NCBI RefSeq assembly: GCF_013911755.1
Contig: NZ_JACESP010000006.1
Coordinates: 93,195-157,194, forward strand
Length of the DNA stretch: 64,000 bases
DNA from: Sphingosinicella sp.
GTDB taxonomy: Bacteria > Pseudomonadota > Alphaproteobacteria > Sphingomonadales > Sphingomonadaceae
Reading direction: 5' to 3'
Part shown: piece by piece, positions 40,132-49,808 of the stretch
Numbering within the stretch: position 1 is the first letter of the stretch
Layout: each line of letters starts with the position of its first letter
Position numbers and translations under genes: made by a program
The notes under the pieces: generated by a model
What the model saw: the letters and a program-made list of their open reading frames with translations, nothing else
Databases searched by the model: none
What the model was told of the DNA's origin: nothing

Positions 40132-42087
40132 TCAAAGCTTCATGGCCAGGATCTGCTTCGCCGCGCGCTCCCCCTCCATCACGGCGGTCTCCCACATCTG
40201 CGCGCCCGACAGTTCGGAATGGCTGAAGGCGATGCGATGGTAAGGATCGCGCAGGACGTCCTTGCCCGCCTTCCTGCCTTCGCGGCCGAAATGGAAACCG
40301 GGCGGGGCGACCATGTAGGCGTGGCCCTGTCGGTTGGTAATGATGCCGGCGATGTCTTTGTCGGCGTCGAAACCATAAGGGCCGAACATCTTGGTGAACT
40401 GATCGCGGACCTGCGCCTCGATATCGGCATAGGACATGGAGAAGAGCATCATCCGCGCCTGCGTGCATTGGTCGGGCCATGCGACGCCCGGCAGCAGGAA
40501 GGGGATATATTGGGTGAGCACCACCGGCTTGTTCGGATCGAGCGGCTGTGGATCATGGCCGTCGACGACGAGGTTGCGGCGGAGACTCGTCCACCAGCCG
40601 AGCCCTTCGAACCAGCGGACGCCCGCCACGCCCAGCTTGTCCAGGAACTTCCAGTTCCTGAGCGCCACGTTGATGACCAGCATGGGCGCATGGTGGAACT
40701 CCTGCATCGCCGTGCGATAGGTGGCGTCGACATCGTGGCAGATGCGGCGATTGGCATGCTGCTGCCCCGCGCAGATCACGGCCTTGCCGCGTACGCTCAC
40801 CAACCGCCCGTCCTTGTCATAGGTGACGCGCACCGCCTTCGCCTTCGCGGGCTTGCCCTCATGGACCACAGAGAGGACCGTGCTCGACAGGCGTAGCCGC
40901 ACCTTCTGGCCCGGCAGGTCGAGCTGGTCCCAACGGACATTGCTTTCCATCAGTCCGTAAAGGCTTTCATCGCCGTCGAGCGCCTCCGGCTTGGCGAGCT
41001 TCAGGAAACGCTTCGCGGCGACCGTGTTGCCGCCGGGGAAAGTCGCCAGATAGATGGTGTCGGTCGGGTCAGCGCCGCCATGCTGGTAGCGATAATAGCC
41101 GATCACGCCCGGCATCAGATAATTATAGGCAGAGTAAGCCGAAATAACATCGCCGCCCTGGCCGCAGCCCATGCTGGCCATCACCGGGCTGAGCACGTCG
41201 AGCACGCTGTCGATGCAGTCGGCCGGCACTTCGCAGACGTTGAGCAGGAATTCCTTGTAGGTCATTGTGTCGAGCCATTCGGCCCAGTCGTCGCGGACCG
41301 GTGGGGTGCGATAGAGCTCGAGGTCTACCAGCGCCTTCTTGACCTTTTCCGGAATGGGGGCGTCGCGGAAGCCGTCTCGCCACGGATTCTTCACCATGCC
41401 CTTGCCCTCATAATAGAAGGCAGTATCGGCCATCTCCCAAGATATGTGCATGGGGCCCCAGGCATCGCGCGGCACCAGGATCGGCTGGGACAGGTTCTTC
41501 GGCTCCTGATAGACAAACTCCTCAGGATAGCCGAGTTCCTTCAGGAAAGGGCTGCCGAACCCGAACTTCTCGGCCGGGGCGAAGGGAACGACGATGCCGG
41601 TCGATCCCTGAGGCGCTGTGAGGCGATAGCCATCGACTTCGAACTCGTTCTGCTTGGCCTCTCCGCCGAAGATGGCATGCTGGTCGAGAATCAGGATTTT
41701 CGCGGAGGGATTGTCACGGGCGGTGACGAAGGCGGAGGTAAGACCGGAAATACCTGCACCGACGATGATCACGTCATAGAGATCGTCGACCAGCGGGGCG
41801 TTGGCAACGCGCTTGTCGAGGTCGCCGTTGCGGATATGGCCATGCGACGCGTTAACGACCTCGTGGGTGTTGCCGTTCTTGCCGGCATAGTCCCCCACCC
41901 CGCCGGGGCCGGTCCAGTCGGGACCAAGATCCGTGAGCGGGCTGGGAACCGTCTGCGCCCCGGCGCTCGACGTCATGCTTGGGGCGGCCATGGTCAGCAA
42001 CGCCGCGCCCGAACCGATCATCGTCCCGCCTACGAAGTCGCGGCGTGTCACTGATGGTACGGCTTTGTCGTCCCCATTCTCGTTCAT
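40132..42087 (-). CDS. Tat-exported FAD-dependent amine oxidoreductase (spermidine dehydrogenase-like)
   Basis: A 651-residue flavoprotein. The Tat motif SVTRRDFVGGTMIG precedes a hydrophobic stretch and AQA-like cleavage. The FAD-binding Rossmann motif YDVIIVGAGISGLTSAF is near residue 105, with ILILDQHAIFGGEAKQNEF as the second nucleotide-contact block. Overall architecture recalls the periplasmic spermidine dehydrogenase SpdH of Pseudomonas, but the substrate is not proven. AGGGAGGA lies 11 bases before the ATG. The gene lies downstream of a 19-base perfect palindrome likely bound by the adjacent TetR. Confidence 0.85.
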   Translation of the reverse strand: MNENGDDKAVPSVTRRDFVGGTMIGSGAALLTMAAPSMTSSAGAQTVPSPLTDLGPDWTGPGGVGDYAGKNGNTHEVVNASHGHIRNGDLDKRVANAPLVDDLYDVIIVGAGISGLTSAFVTARDNPSAKILILDQHAIFGGEAKQNEFEVDGYRLTAPQGSTGIVVPFAPAEKFGFGSPFLKELGYPEEFVYQEPKNLSQPILVPRDAWGPMHISWEMADTAFYYEGKGMVKNPWRDGFRDAPIPEKVKKALVDLELYRTPPVRDDWAEWLDTMTYKEFLLNVCEVPADCIDSVLDVLSPVMASMGCGQGGDVISAYSAYNYLMPGVIGYYRYQHGGADPTDTIYLATFPGGNTVAAKRFLKLAKPEALDGDESLYGLMESNVRWDQLDLPGQKVRLRLSSTVLSVVHEGKPAKAKAVRVTYDKDGRLVSVRGKAVICAGQQHANRRICHDVDATYRTAMQEFHHAPMLVINVALRNWKFLDKLGVAGVRWFEGLGWWTSLRRNLVVDGHDPQPLDPNKPVVLTQYIPFLLPGVAWPDQCTQARMMLFSMSYADIEAQVRDQFTKMFGPYGFDADKDIAGIITNRQGHAYMVAPPGFHFGREGRKAGKDVLRDPYHRIAFSHSELSGAQMWETAVMEGERAAKQILAMKL

Positions 42088-42158
42088 TTTCGGTCGTTCC
42101 TCCCTGCCCGGCTCGTCGCCGGTCACGCTGGCACAGTGCCAAAGCTTGGAGCCACTGG

Positions 42159-42177
42159 CAATCGAGATTCTCGATTG
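42159..42177. promoter_or_regulatory. Perfect 19-base palindrome, candidate TetR operator
   Basis: CAATCGAGATTCTCGATTG: 9-base arms around a single central T, exactly matched. It sits 72 bases upstream of the flavoprotein ATG, where a repressor would block transcription. The size and symmetry suit a TetR dimer, and a TetR gene lies at the other end of the flavoprotein gene. Confidence 0.65.
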
Positions 42178-42336
42178 AGATTGACTATCTAATTCACTCG
42201 GCTTTCTCGTGGTTTATACGGTTGGCGGCAACATTTACGGCAGTTTAACACGATGGCAGGCGAACCTCGTGGTGAATTAGCGCCGCCCCAGTATCGCCGC
42301 TCCGCATGATTGACACGGGGCAACGGGCGATAGATA

Positions 42337-42352
42337 CTCGATTCAATTCGAG
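42337..42352. promoter_or_regulatory. Second palindrome, candidate weaker operator
   Basis: CTCGATTCAATTCGAG, with 5-base perfect arms and sharing the CTCGATT core of the 42159 site. It lies about 70 bases upstream of the NTF2-like gene, next to a TAGATA element. Confidence 0.4.
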
Positions 42353-42421
42353 AAACGATCAGAGAAATCGGGTGGCGCCGATCTCTTTCTACAAATGGCC
42401 CCCCAAGGAGAGAGGAAGAAG

Positions 42422-42934
42422 ATGTCCAAAACCGTTGCTTTGCTGGCGTCCGTGATGCTGGGCTTTTCCGCCGTCGCGGCGTCGCCCGTGGTCGCGGCCG
42501 CGCCCGCTCCTGCGGTCGGCGACCTGCCCCAGGCCGAAGCCGCCGATCTTGCCGAGTTCCGCCGCCAGGTCGATGCGCTGTACCGGATGAAGGAGGAGGC
42601 CTTCGCGAAAGAAGATGCGGATACGATCGTCGACCGCTTCTACACGCGCGACGCGATCACGTTCGGGCCGGAAGGCAAGCCCGTCATCGGACGCGACGCT
42701 TTTCGCGAGGACTATCGCAACATCGTGAAGATCGCGACCGTGAAGGTGGAACCGGTCGCCACGCACGTGGGCAAGGATGCCGGCTGGGAATGGGTCAACT
42801 TTCGCGCTTTCCCGAAGGATAAAACCCAGAAACCCTTCACCTTCATCATGCTGTTCGTTTTCGCGAAAAAGGACGGCCAGTGGGTGTCGGGCGGCGATGC
42901 CTACACGGTGGGCGAGTTTAGCCCGAGCCGTTGA
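42422..42934 (+). CDS. Exported NTF2-like (SnoaL/DUF4440) protein
   Basis: A 170-residue protein with a signal peptide (MSKTVALLASVMLGFSAVAA...VVAAAPAP). The mature part is one NTF2-like cone fold: FRRQVDALYRMKEEAFAKEDADTIVDRFYTRDAITFGPEGKPVIGRDAFREDY and FTFIMLFVFAKKDGQWVSGGDAYTVGEF. The family includes ketosteroid-isomerase-like enzymes and binding proteins. GAGAGG is 6 bases before the ATG. Divergent from the flavoprotein and probably in the same regulon. Confidence 0.87.
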   Translation: MSKTVALLASVMLGFSAVAASPVVAAAPAPAVGDLPQAEAADLAEFRRQVDALYRMKEEAFAKEDADTIVDRFYTRDAITFGPEGKPVIGRDAFREDYRNIVKIATVKVEPVATHVGKDAGWEWVNFRAFPKDKTQKPFTFIMLFVFAKKDGQWVSGGDAYTVGEFSPSR

Positions 42935-42937
42935 TAT

Positions 42938-42977
42938 CGATGGCGAAGCGCGGAGATTTTCCCGCGCTTCGCCATCG
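42938..42977 (+). terminator. 16-base perfect inverted repeat after the NTF2-like gene
   Basis: CGATGGCGAAGCGCGG (42938-42953) and CCGCGCTTCGCCATCG (42962-42977) with an 8-base loop AGATTTTC, beginning three bases after the stop. It has no T-tract after the stem on the plus strand, so it may act as an mRNA-stabilising 3' hairpin or a Rho-dependent end rather than a classic terminator. Confidence 0.6.
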
Positions 42978-43096
42978 CACTTCGGATTTTGTGGCGCGCG
43001 GTTTCCGCTCGCCCTCCCCGAAAATGGCGCGGAAACGCAGGATTCTCACAGGCTCGGAGCGAAACCCGTTCTCAGGCCAGGGAGCCTAAGACTGAA

Positions 43097-43171
<75 letters not shown>

Positions 43172-43245
43172 CTGCCATTCATGCGGGCGGCGTCCTATGG
43201 GCGAGCACGCGGCGCCTTGTCAAGCAAGGTGCTTGGCGAAAGCGC

Positions 43246-43413
43246 ATGAAACCCGATAGAGATCGGCCGATGACCAGCACGCCCGCCGACGCCCGCAAGG
43301 CCCGCCTCGCCGCGGCGCTGCGGCAGAATCTACGTCGCCGGAAGGCAGCTGCCCGTGCTGAGGGGCAAGTACCGGACAAGCCCACGCCGGAACCCGAACC
43401 GGACCCAGCCTAG
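43246..43413 (+). CDS. Small basic helical protein (47-55 aa)
   Basis: A short reading frame encoding ADARKARLAAALRQNLRRRKAAARAEGQ followed by an acidic Pro-rich tail. A basic amphipathic helix with this KRxARLAxALRxNLRRRKAQ pattern occurs in small uncharacterised proteins of sphingomonads (from memory). ATG 43246 or 43270 (MTSTPAD) could be the start; ribosome sites are weak. Its stop overlaps the aminopeptidase P stop by 4 bases on the other strand. Function unknown. Confidence 0.62.
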   Translation: MKPDRDRPMTSTPADARKARLAAALRQNLRRRKAAARAEGQVPDKPTPEPEPDPA

Positions 43414-45197
43414 ATCGCGCGCGTCGCCTCGGCGAGCCAGCCGCGCACATCTTCGGGTACGATCGGCGTCAGCGTCTCGCGGACGCGGGCGTGGTAGGCG
43501 TTCAGCCAGGCCCGTTCCTCATCGCCAAGCAGCCCAATGTCGACGAGGCGGAGGTCGATCGGCGCCAGCGTCAGTGTTTCGAATCCGAGCAGCGATTGTT
43601 CCGCGCCCTCCACCTCGACCGGCACGACCAGCACGAGGTTTTCGATGCGGATGCCGTATTCGCCGGTCTTGTAATAGCCGGGCTCGTTCGAAACGATCAT
43701 ACCCGCCGCAAGAGGCTCGTCGCCGCCGCCGAAGGTGGCGATGCGCTGCGGGCCTTCGTGGACCGAGAGGAAGCTGCCGACGCCGTGGCCGGTGCCGTGC
43801 GCATAGTCGAGCCCCGCCTGCCAGAGGAACTGGCGTGCGAGCACATCGAGCTGGCTGCCGCGCGTGCCGGCCGGGAAGCGCGCCGTTGCAAGCGCGATAT
43901 GGCCCTTCAGCACGCGCGTGAAGCGGTCTTTCATCTCCGCGCTCGGCGTGCCGACGATCATCGTGCGCGTCACGTCGGTGGTGCCATCGAGATACTGGCC
44001 GCCCGAATCGAGCAGGAAGATGCTGTCCTGCTCCACCTTGCGGTTGGTTTCGGGCGAAACGCGGTAGTGGACGATCGCCCCGTTCGGCCCCGCGCCCGAG
44101 ATCGTATCGAACGACAGATCCTTCAGCAGGTTGGATTCGCGGCGGAAATCCTCGAGCTTTTCGGCGACAGTAATTTCGTCGAGCGTGTCTTTGGGCGCCT
44201 CGCCATCGAACCAGCCGAGGAACCTTGAAAGCGCCGCGCCGTCGCGCACGTGTGCGGCCTTCGTGCCCGCGATCTCGACCGGGTTCTTGATCGCCTTTGC
44301 AAGGATGCAGGGGTCACGGGCCTCGACAATGCGGGCGCCCCCGGCCTCCAACGCCTGGAAGATCGCCGCTACACACGTTGCCGGGTCGGCCGCCACGGTC
44401 TTGCCAGCCTTGCCGAGCGCCGTGAGCGCCTCCACGAACGCCTCCGGGGGCAGGATCGCCACATCCGGCCCCAGATGGGCGGCGACTTCGGGCGTGATCT
44501 TCGCAGGCGCGGTGAACAGCTGCGCCTTGCCGTCCGCCGAAACGATCGCGAAGGCGAGCGCGACGGGCGTGCGTGAAACGTCGCGCCCACGCACGTTGAA
44601 CAGCCATGCGATCGAATCGAGCGCGGCGATCACCACGCAGTCCGCCTTCTTCTCACCGAGCCATCGCGCAATTTCAGCGCGCTTTTCCGCAGAGGACCGC
44701 CCCGCCAGTTCCTCACCATGCACCTCGAAGCGCTCGGCGGAGGGAGCAGGGCGATCGGTCCAGACACGATCGACGGGGTTTTCCGGCACCGGAACGAGTT
44801 CGGCGCCCTTCGCCGCGAGCCGCTTTCCCGTCGCCTCCACCCAGCCGCGCGTGTGGAGCCACGGATCGAAGCCGATGCGTTGCCCCGGCCCGACCTTTTC
44901 CTCCAACCAGTCGGCGATCTGCACCTTGGGCACGCCGAGGTGCTGGTAAAGCGTCCCATCCACCTGATCGCGGACCTGCAGCGTGTAGCGCCCGTCGACA
45001 AATATGCCGGCCTCCCTGCTGAGCACCACCGCGGACCCCGCAGAACCCTCGAAACCCGTGAGCCACGCCAGCCGCTGCGCGTAGCTACCGACATATTCGC
45101 TCATATGCTCGTCGGTGAGCGGCACGACGAAGCCGTCGTATCGGTTTTCCGCCAGCGTGCGGCGCAGCGCAGCCAGCCGATCGCGGTAAGTCGACAT
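43410..45197 (-). CDS. Xaa-Pro aminopeptidase (M24B, aminopeptidase P)
   Basis: A 595-residue, three-domain aminopeptidase P of the long form. It removes N-terminal residues preceding proline. The creatinase-like domains span residues 1 to about 310; the pita-bread metal site is in the last third: FLLDSGGQYLDGTTDVTRT (two Asp), HGTGHGVGSFLSVHEGP (His), and ANEPG-type SNEPGYYKTGEYGIRIENL (Glu) near the end. No signal peptide, so cytoplasmic. GAGGAG stands 6 bases before the ATG. Confidence 0.95.
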   Translation of the reverse strand: MSTYRDRLAALRRTLAENRYDGFVVPLTDEHMSEYVGSYAQRLAWLTGFEGSAGSAVVLSREAGIFVDGRYTLQVRDQVDGTLYQHLGVPKVQIADWLEEKVGPGQRIGFDPWLHTRGWVEATGKRLAAKGAELVPVPENPVDRVWTDRPAPSAERFEVHGEELAGRSSAEKRAEIARWLGEKKADCVVIAALDSIAWLFNVRGRDVSRTPVALAFAIVSADGKAQLFTAPAKITPEVAAHLGPDVAILPPEAFVEALTALGKAGKTVAADPATCVAAIFQALEAGGARIVEARDPCILAKAIKNPVEIAGTKAAHVRDGAALSRFLGWFDGEAPKDTLDEITVAEKLEDFRRESNLLKDLSFDTISGAGPNGAIVHYRVSPETNRKVEQDSIFLLDSGGQYLDGTTDVTRTMIVGTPSAEMKDRFTRVLKGHIALATARFPAGTRGSQLDVLARQFLWQAGLDYAHGTGHGVGSFLSVHEGPQRIATFGGGDEPLAAGMIVSNEPGYYKTGEYGIRIENLVLVVPVEVEGAEQSLLGFETLTLAPIDLRLVDIGLLGDEERAWLNAYHARVRETLTPIVPEDVRGWLAEATRAI

Positions 45198-45307
45198 CGA
45201 AAACTCCTCAAAAGGCGGTCCTTGCGGCCGCTTCTGTGCCGCTGCGCCAAGGCTTTGTTAAATTTCGCGTGCCAATATGGCGCGTGATCGAGACTGGAAC
45301 AATCGCA

Positions 45308-47686
45308 ATGATGGACCGCATACTGGCACTGGGCGGCCAGTTCGACCCGAATTTCACGGCACTTGCCGTAATCATTTGCGTGATGTCGATGCTTACCGCC
45401 GTGCGGCTTTTCTCCCGTGGCTTCGTGGCGCGCGGCGAGGCGCGGCCCACGTGGCTGCTGCTTGCAGGCATCTCCGCCGGCTTCGGCGCGTGGGCGATGC
45501 ATTTCCTCGCCATGCTGGCCTATAACCCGGGCGTGCCGACCGGGCATGGCCCGGTCGGGCTGCTCACGTCGCTGATCCTCGTGCTGCCGATGGCGATCGC
45601 GGCCTTCTATGCCGCCGCGAACCTCGACGGCTGGGTGCGCCCGGGCTTCGGCGGCGTCATCCTAACCTTCGCGGTGACGGTAATGCACTTCTCCAGCCTC
45701 AAGGATTTCCGTGTCGACGGCGTGTTCAATGTCGACCGCGACCTCGTGGCCGTGGCCTTCATCGCCTGCGCGCTGCTTGCGGGAGCGGGCTTCGCGATTA
45801 CCGGTCCGGCGCGCACAGTGCCGCGACAGGCCATCGGCGGCATCGCCCTTGGTCTTGCGGTTTCGACCTTCCATTTCATTGCCATGGCCGCGCTCACCAT
45901 CGTTCCGGGCAAGGGCGAAACGGACAGCCTCATCATCTCGGAGTTCGCCATCGCGGGCGCCATCGCCGCCGTCACGCTGATCGTCATCGCAACCGGCCTC
46001 GGCGCCGCGCTGGTCGACGCCAAAGGCGCCGAGCGCGCGGTCGAGCGCCTGCGCCGGCTCGCGAACGGCGCCTTCGAGGGCATCGTGATCACCGCGCACG
46101 GCAAGATCGTCGACGCGAACACCAGCTTCCTCAACCTCGTCCGCGCCGACCATGACGATGTCGTCGGCCGCTCGGTCGACAAGAACCTCCTCGAGCGCGG
46201 CTACAGCCAGTCGGGCAACGAAGACGCGCTGCTCTCTCCGTTCGATCACGGCGAGGCGATCCCGGTCGAAGTCCGCACGCGCAGCCTGTCCGACGACAAG
46301 GCTGAGGCGGTTTACGCGATCCGCGACCTGCGCGCGCAGCGCAAGGCGGAGGAAGAAATCCGCTACCTCGCGCAGCACGACAGCGCTACGCGCCTTCTCA
46401 ATCGCAACGCCTTCATGGCGCGTCTCGACGCACTGCTGGAGCGCGCCGCGCAGGAGGGCGAGCCGGTCGCCTTGCTGTTCATCGATCTCGATCTCTTCAA
46501 GCACATCAACGACGTCCACGGCCACCGTGCCGGCGATCTCGTGATCGCCGAGGTCGCCAATCGCCTTCGCGGCATGGCCAAGGGATCGAGCCTTCTGGGG
46601 CGCATCGGCGGCGACGAGTTCGTCATCGCGCTCTACGGCGGCACGCAGCCGACCGAAGCTGCGCAATGCGCGCACAGCCTGCTTGAAAAGCTGCTCGAAC
46701 CCGTGCCTTACGAGGAGCACAAGGTCGAGATTTCCGGCAGTGTCGGCATCAGCCTTTATCCGGCGGACGCGGGCAACGCGTCCGACCTCGTCGCCTTTGC
46801 CGACATGGCGCTTTATCGGGCGAAGCGCGGCGGGCGCAACGCCGCCTGCTTCTTCAGCCGCGACATGGACGAAGCGATCCGCGACCGCCGCCGCCTCGCA
46901 CGCGATCTCAAGAAGGGCATCGATGCGGGCGAGCTTCGGCTCAGCTATCAACCGCTCGCCGCGATGGCGGACGGCCGCATCGTCGGCTTCGAGGCGCTGG
47001 TACGCTGGCAGCATCCGGTAAGGGGCCTGTTGCAGCCCGACGACTTCATCCTCGTCGCCGAGGAAAACGGCCTCATCATCGCGCTCGGCAACTGGGTGCT
47101 GAAGCAGGCGTGTTTCGAGGCTGCGAAATGGGAACGTCCGTTCCGCGTCGCCGTGAACCTTTCGGCGCTGCATCTGCAGGACAATTCGCTCGTCAGCCGC
47201 GTGCACGAAATCCTCGTCAACAGCGGGCTTTCGCCGGCGCGGCTTGAAATAGAGATCACCGAATCGGCGCTGTTCCTTGATCAGGCGCGCGCGCTTTCGA
47301 ACCTGCGCCGCCTCAAGGCACTCGGCGTGCGCATCGCGATGGACGACTTCGGTACCGGCTATTCGTCGCTCTCCACGCTGAACGCCTTCCCGTTCGACCG
47401 CATCAAGATCGATCGCAGCTTCGTCGATGAGATCAGCCGCTCGCCGCAGGCCGAAAAGATCGTTCGCGCCATCGTCAGCCTCGGCCACAGCCTTGGCGTG
47501 CCGATCACCGCCGAAGGCGTCGAGACCGAAACGCAGCTCGAATTCCTGCGCCGCGAAGGCTGCGATCAGGTGCAGGGCTTCCTGATCGGCCGCCCCGAGC
47601 ACATCGATATGCACGCCGGCCTCGTGACACCGTCGAACCCCGGCGTGCCGGGGCTTGAGGACGACCAGGTCGCGCAGGCCTCCTGA
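45308..47686 (+). CDS. MHYT-PAS-GGDEF-EAL cyclic-di-GMP signalling protein
   Basis: A 792-residue membrane protein. The N-terminal MHYT domain (seven helices, about 1-250) has MHF/HF motifs (AMHFLAML, TVMHFSSL, FHFIAMAAL) thought to bind copper and sense O2, CO or NO. A PAS-like segment follows (about 255-340). The GGDEF domain keeps an intact GGDEF signature (near residue 434), so diguanylate cyclase activity is possible. The EAL domain starts with GFEALVRWQHP and has MDDFGTGYSSLS and ITAEGVET, as in active phosphodiesterases. The net direction cannot be told from sequence. The start is ATGATG at 45308. Confidence 0.94.
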   Translation: MMDRILALGGQFDPNFTALAVIICVMSMLTAVRLFSRGFVARGEARPTWLLLAGISAGFGAWAMHFLAMLAYNPGVPTGHGPVGLLTSLILVLPMAIAAFYAAANLDGWVRPGFGGVILTFAVTVMHFSSLKDFRVDGVFNVDRDLVAVAFIACALLAGAGFAITGPARTVPRQAIGGIALGLAVSTFHFIAMAALTIVPGKGETDSLIISEFAIAGAIAAVTLIVIATGLGAALVDAKGAERAVERLRRLANGAFEGIVITAHGKIVDANTSFLNLVRADHDDVVGRSVDKNLLERGYSQSGNEDALLSPFDHGEAIPVEVRTRSLSDDKAEAVYAIRDLRAQRKAEEEIRYLAQHDSATRLLNRNAFMARLDALLERAAQEGEPVALLFIDLDLFKHINDVHGHRAGDLVIAEVANRLRGMAKGSSLLGRIGGDEFVIALYGGTQPTEAAQCAHSLLEKLLEPVPYEEHKVEISGSVGISLYPADAGNASDLVAFADMALYRAKRGGRNAACFFSRDMDEAIRDRRRLARDLKKGIDAGELRLSYQPLAAMADGRIVGFEALVRWQHPVRGLLQPDDFILVAEENGLIIALGNWVLKQACFEAAKWERPFRVAVNLSALHLQDNSLVSRVHEILVNSGLSPARLEIEITESALFLDQARALSNLRRLKALGVRIAMDDFGTGYSSLSTLNAFPFDRIKIDRSFVDEISRSPQAEKIVRAIVSLGHSLGVPITAEGVETETQLEFLRREGCDQVQGFLIGRPEHIDMHAGLVTPSNPGVPGLEDDQVAQAS

Positions 47687-47753
47687 ACGGTTGACCGCGG
47701 CGCTGCCGCTCGCGCAAACACACCGGACCTTCGCCCAGATCGACCGGAGTGCC

Positions 47754-49808
47754 ATGACCGAGATTCCGAAGCCGCCCGTTGCTGCCCTGAAGCCGCACAG
47801 TTTCACGCACCACGGTGTCACGATCGAAGACCCGTATGCGTGGCTTCGCGATCCCGGCTATCCGGAGGTGACGGACACCGACGTCCTCGCCTACCTCAAT
47901 GCTGAAAATGCCTATTTCGAGGCGGTGATGGCCCCGCAGAAGGGGCTCATTGAAACGATCTTCACCGAGATGAAGGGCCGCGTGAAGGACGACGATTCGA
48001 GCGTTCCGCAGCGCGACGGCGACTTCCTCTACTGGTACGCCTTCGATGCGGGTGCCGAATACCGCAAGTGGTATCGCCGGCCCGTTGCGGGCGGCGAGGA
48101 CAGCGTAATCGTCGATGAGCCGAAGCTCGCTGAAGGCCACGCTTATTTCCGGCTCGGCGGCCTTGCCGTCAGCCCGAACGGCCGCCTGCTCGCCTATGCC
48201 GTCGATACGAACGGCTCCGAGCGCTATGTGCTGCGCGTGCGCGACCTCGAAACCGGCGCGGAACTTCCCGACGTGATCGAAAACTGGCGCTATGGCCTCG
48301 TCTGGGCCGCCGATTCGCAGAGTTTCCTCTATACCGATGCCGACGAGAACTGGCGCTCCAAGGTAATCTGGCATCACAGGCTCGGCGACGCGCAGTCCGC
48401 CGATCGCGCCGTCTACACCGAGGAGGCCGAAGAATTCGGCGTCCAGCTCGGCCGCACGCAATCGCGCAAATACGCGGTGCTCCAAACCGGAGACCACGCG
48501 ACAAGCGAGGTGCGCCTGTTGCCGACGGACGATTTCGCTGCGGAGCCAATGCTGGTGTCGCCGCGCAAGGCCGACCGGCAATACGACGTCGATGAGCGCG
48601 AAGGCACGCTCTACATCCGCGTCAACGACACGCACCCGAATTTCCGCATCGTCACCGCGCCCGTTTCGGCGCCAGACGCGTGGAGCGAACTGGTTGCGGG
48701 CAGCGACCGGCACTACCTCCAGTCACTCACCAGCTTCGAAAACCTCCTCACCATTGAGGAGCGCGTCGAGGGTCTCTCGCAAATCCGGCTGCACCGCTAT
48801 GAAGATGGCAGCGAGCGCTACATCGCCTTCCCGGAAGCCAGCTTCGTCGTGAACCTCTCCACCAATCCGGAATACCACGTCGACCGCCTGCGCATCGACT
48901 ACCAGTCGATGGTCACGCCCAACACGGTGTACGACTACCACCTCGCAGACGACCGGCTGGAAACCCTAAAGGTGCGCGAGATTCCGAGCGGTTACGACCC
49001 CTCGCAGTACGCGACCGAGCGGCTGATGGCGCCCGCGCGCGACGGCACGCTGGTTCCCGTGTCCGTCGTCTACCGCCGGGATTTCGTGAAAGACGGGCGC
49101 GGGCCGCTCCACGTCTATGCCTACGGCGCCTATGGCTTCGCCTTCCCGCCGGGCTTCTCGGCGAATCGCCTCTCGCTGCTCGATCGCGGCTTCGCCTACG
49201 CCATCGCGCACATTCGCGGCGGCGACGATCTGGGCTACCAGTGGTATCTCGACGGCAAGCTGCAGAAGCGCGCCAACACCTTCAACGATTTCATAGATGT
49301 CACCCGCTTTCTGATCGATCAGGGCTTCGCGTCCCCTGGCCGAGTGACCGCGTCCGGCGGTTCGGCGGGCGGCGAGCTGATGGGTGCGATCGTCAACCAG
49401 GCGCCGGAGCTTTACGGCGCGGTCGCCGCGCACGTGCCGTTCGTCGACGTGCTGAACACGATGCTGGATGACACGCTGCCGCTCACCCCCGGCGAATGGC
49501 CCGAATGGGGCAATCCGATCGCGGACAAGGCCGCATTCGAGCTTATCCGCAGCTACAGCCCCTACGACAACGTGAAGGCTCAGGCCTATCCCGCCATGCT
49601 CATCACCGGCGGGCTCAATGATCCGCGCGTCACCTACTGGGAGCCTGCGAAGTGGGCGGCAAAGCTGCGCGCGGCGAAAACCGACGACAATGTCCTCCTC
49701 CTAAAGACCAACATGGGCGCGGGCCACGGCGGCAAGTCGGGGCGTTATGTCTCACTGGAGGAAGACGCCGAGGAATATGCGTTCCTGATCAGTCAGATCG
49801 GCCGATGA
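47754..49808 (+). CDS. ptrB: Oligopeptidase B (S9A prolyl-oligopeptidase family)
   Basis: A 684-residue cytoplasmic serine peptidase that cleaves short peptides after Arg/Lys. N-terminal DPYAWLRD begins the family pattern, then a seven-bladed propeller. The catalytic domain has YGAYGFAFPPGFSANRLSLLDRGFAYAIAHIRGGDDLGYQWY and the nucleophile GGSAGGELMGAIVNQAPELY (Ser in GGSAGG), with the Asp and His in GGLNDPRVTYWEPAKW and NMGAGHGGKSGRY. GGAG lies five bases before the ATG at 47754. Its stop overlaps the next gene by four bases. Confidence 0.94.
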   Translation: MTEIPKPPVAALKPHSFTHHGVTIEDPYAWLRDPGYPEVTDTDVLAYLNAENAYFEAVMAPQKGLIETIFTEMKGRVKDDDSSVPQRDGDFLYWYAFDAGAEYRKWYRRPVAGGEDSVIVDEPKLAEGHAYFRLGGLAVSPNGRLLAYAVDTNGSERYVLRVRDLETGAELPDVIENWRYGLVWAADSQSFLYTDADENWRSKVIWHHRLGDAQSADRAVYTEEAEEFGVQLGRTQSRKYAVLQTGDHATSEVRLLPTDDFAAEPMLVSPRKADRQYDVDEREGTLYIRVNDTHPNFRIVTAPVSAPDAWSELVAGSDRHYLQSLTSFENLLTIEERVEGLSQIRLHRYEDGSERYIAFPEASFVVNLSTNPEYHVDRLRIDYQSMVTPNTVYDYHLADDRLETLKVREIPSGYDPSQYATERLMAPARDGTLVPVSVVYRRDFVKDGRGPLHVYAYGAYGFAFPPGFSANRLSLLDRGFAYAIAHIRGGDDLGYQWYLDGKLQKRANTFNDFIDVTRFLIDQGFASPGRVTASGGSAGGELMGAIVNQAPELYGAVAAHVPFVDVLNTMLDDTLPLTPGEWPEWGNPIADKAAFELIRSYSPYDNVKAQAYPAMLITGGLNDPRVTYWEPAKWAAKLRAAKTDDNVLLLKTNMGAGHGGKSGRYVSLEEDAEEYAFLISQIGR

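Larger units (their letters stand above)
42088..42421. other. 334-base divergent control region
   Basis: Region between the flavoprotein (minus) and NTF2-like (plus) genes. It is AT-richer than its surroundings and holds two palindromes listed separately (42159-42177 and 42337-42352). No open frame with support lies here. Confidence 0.7.
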
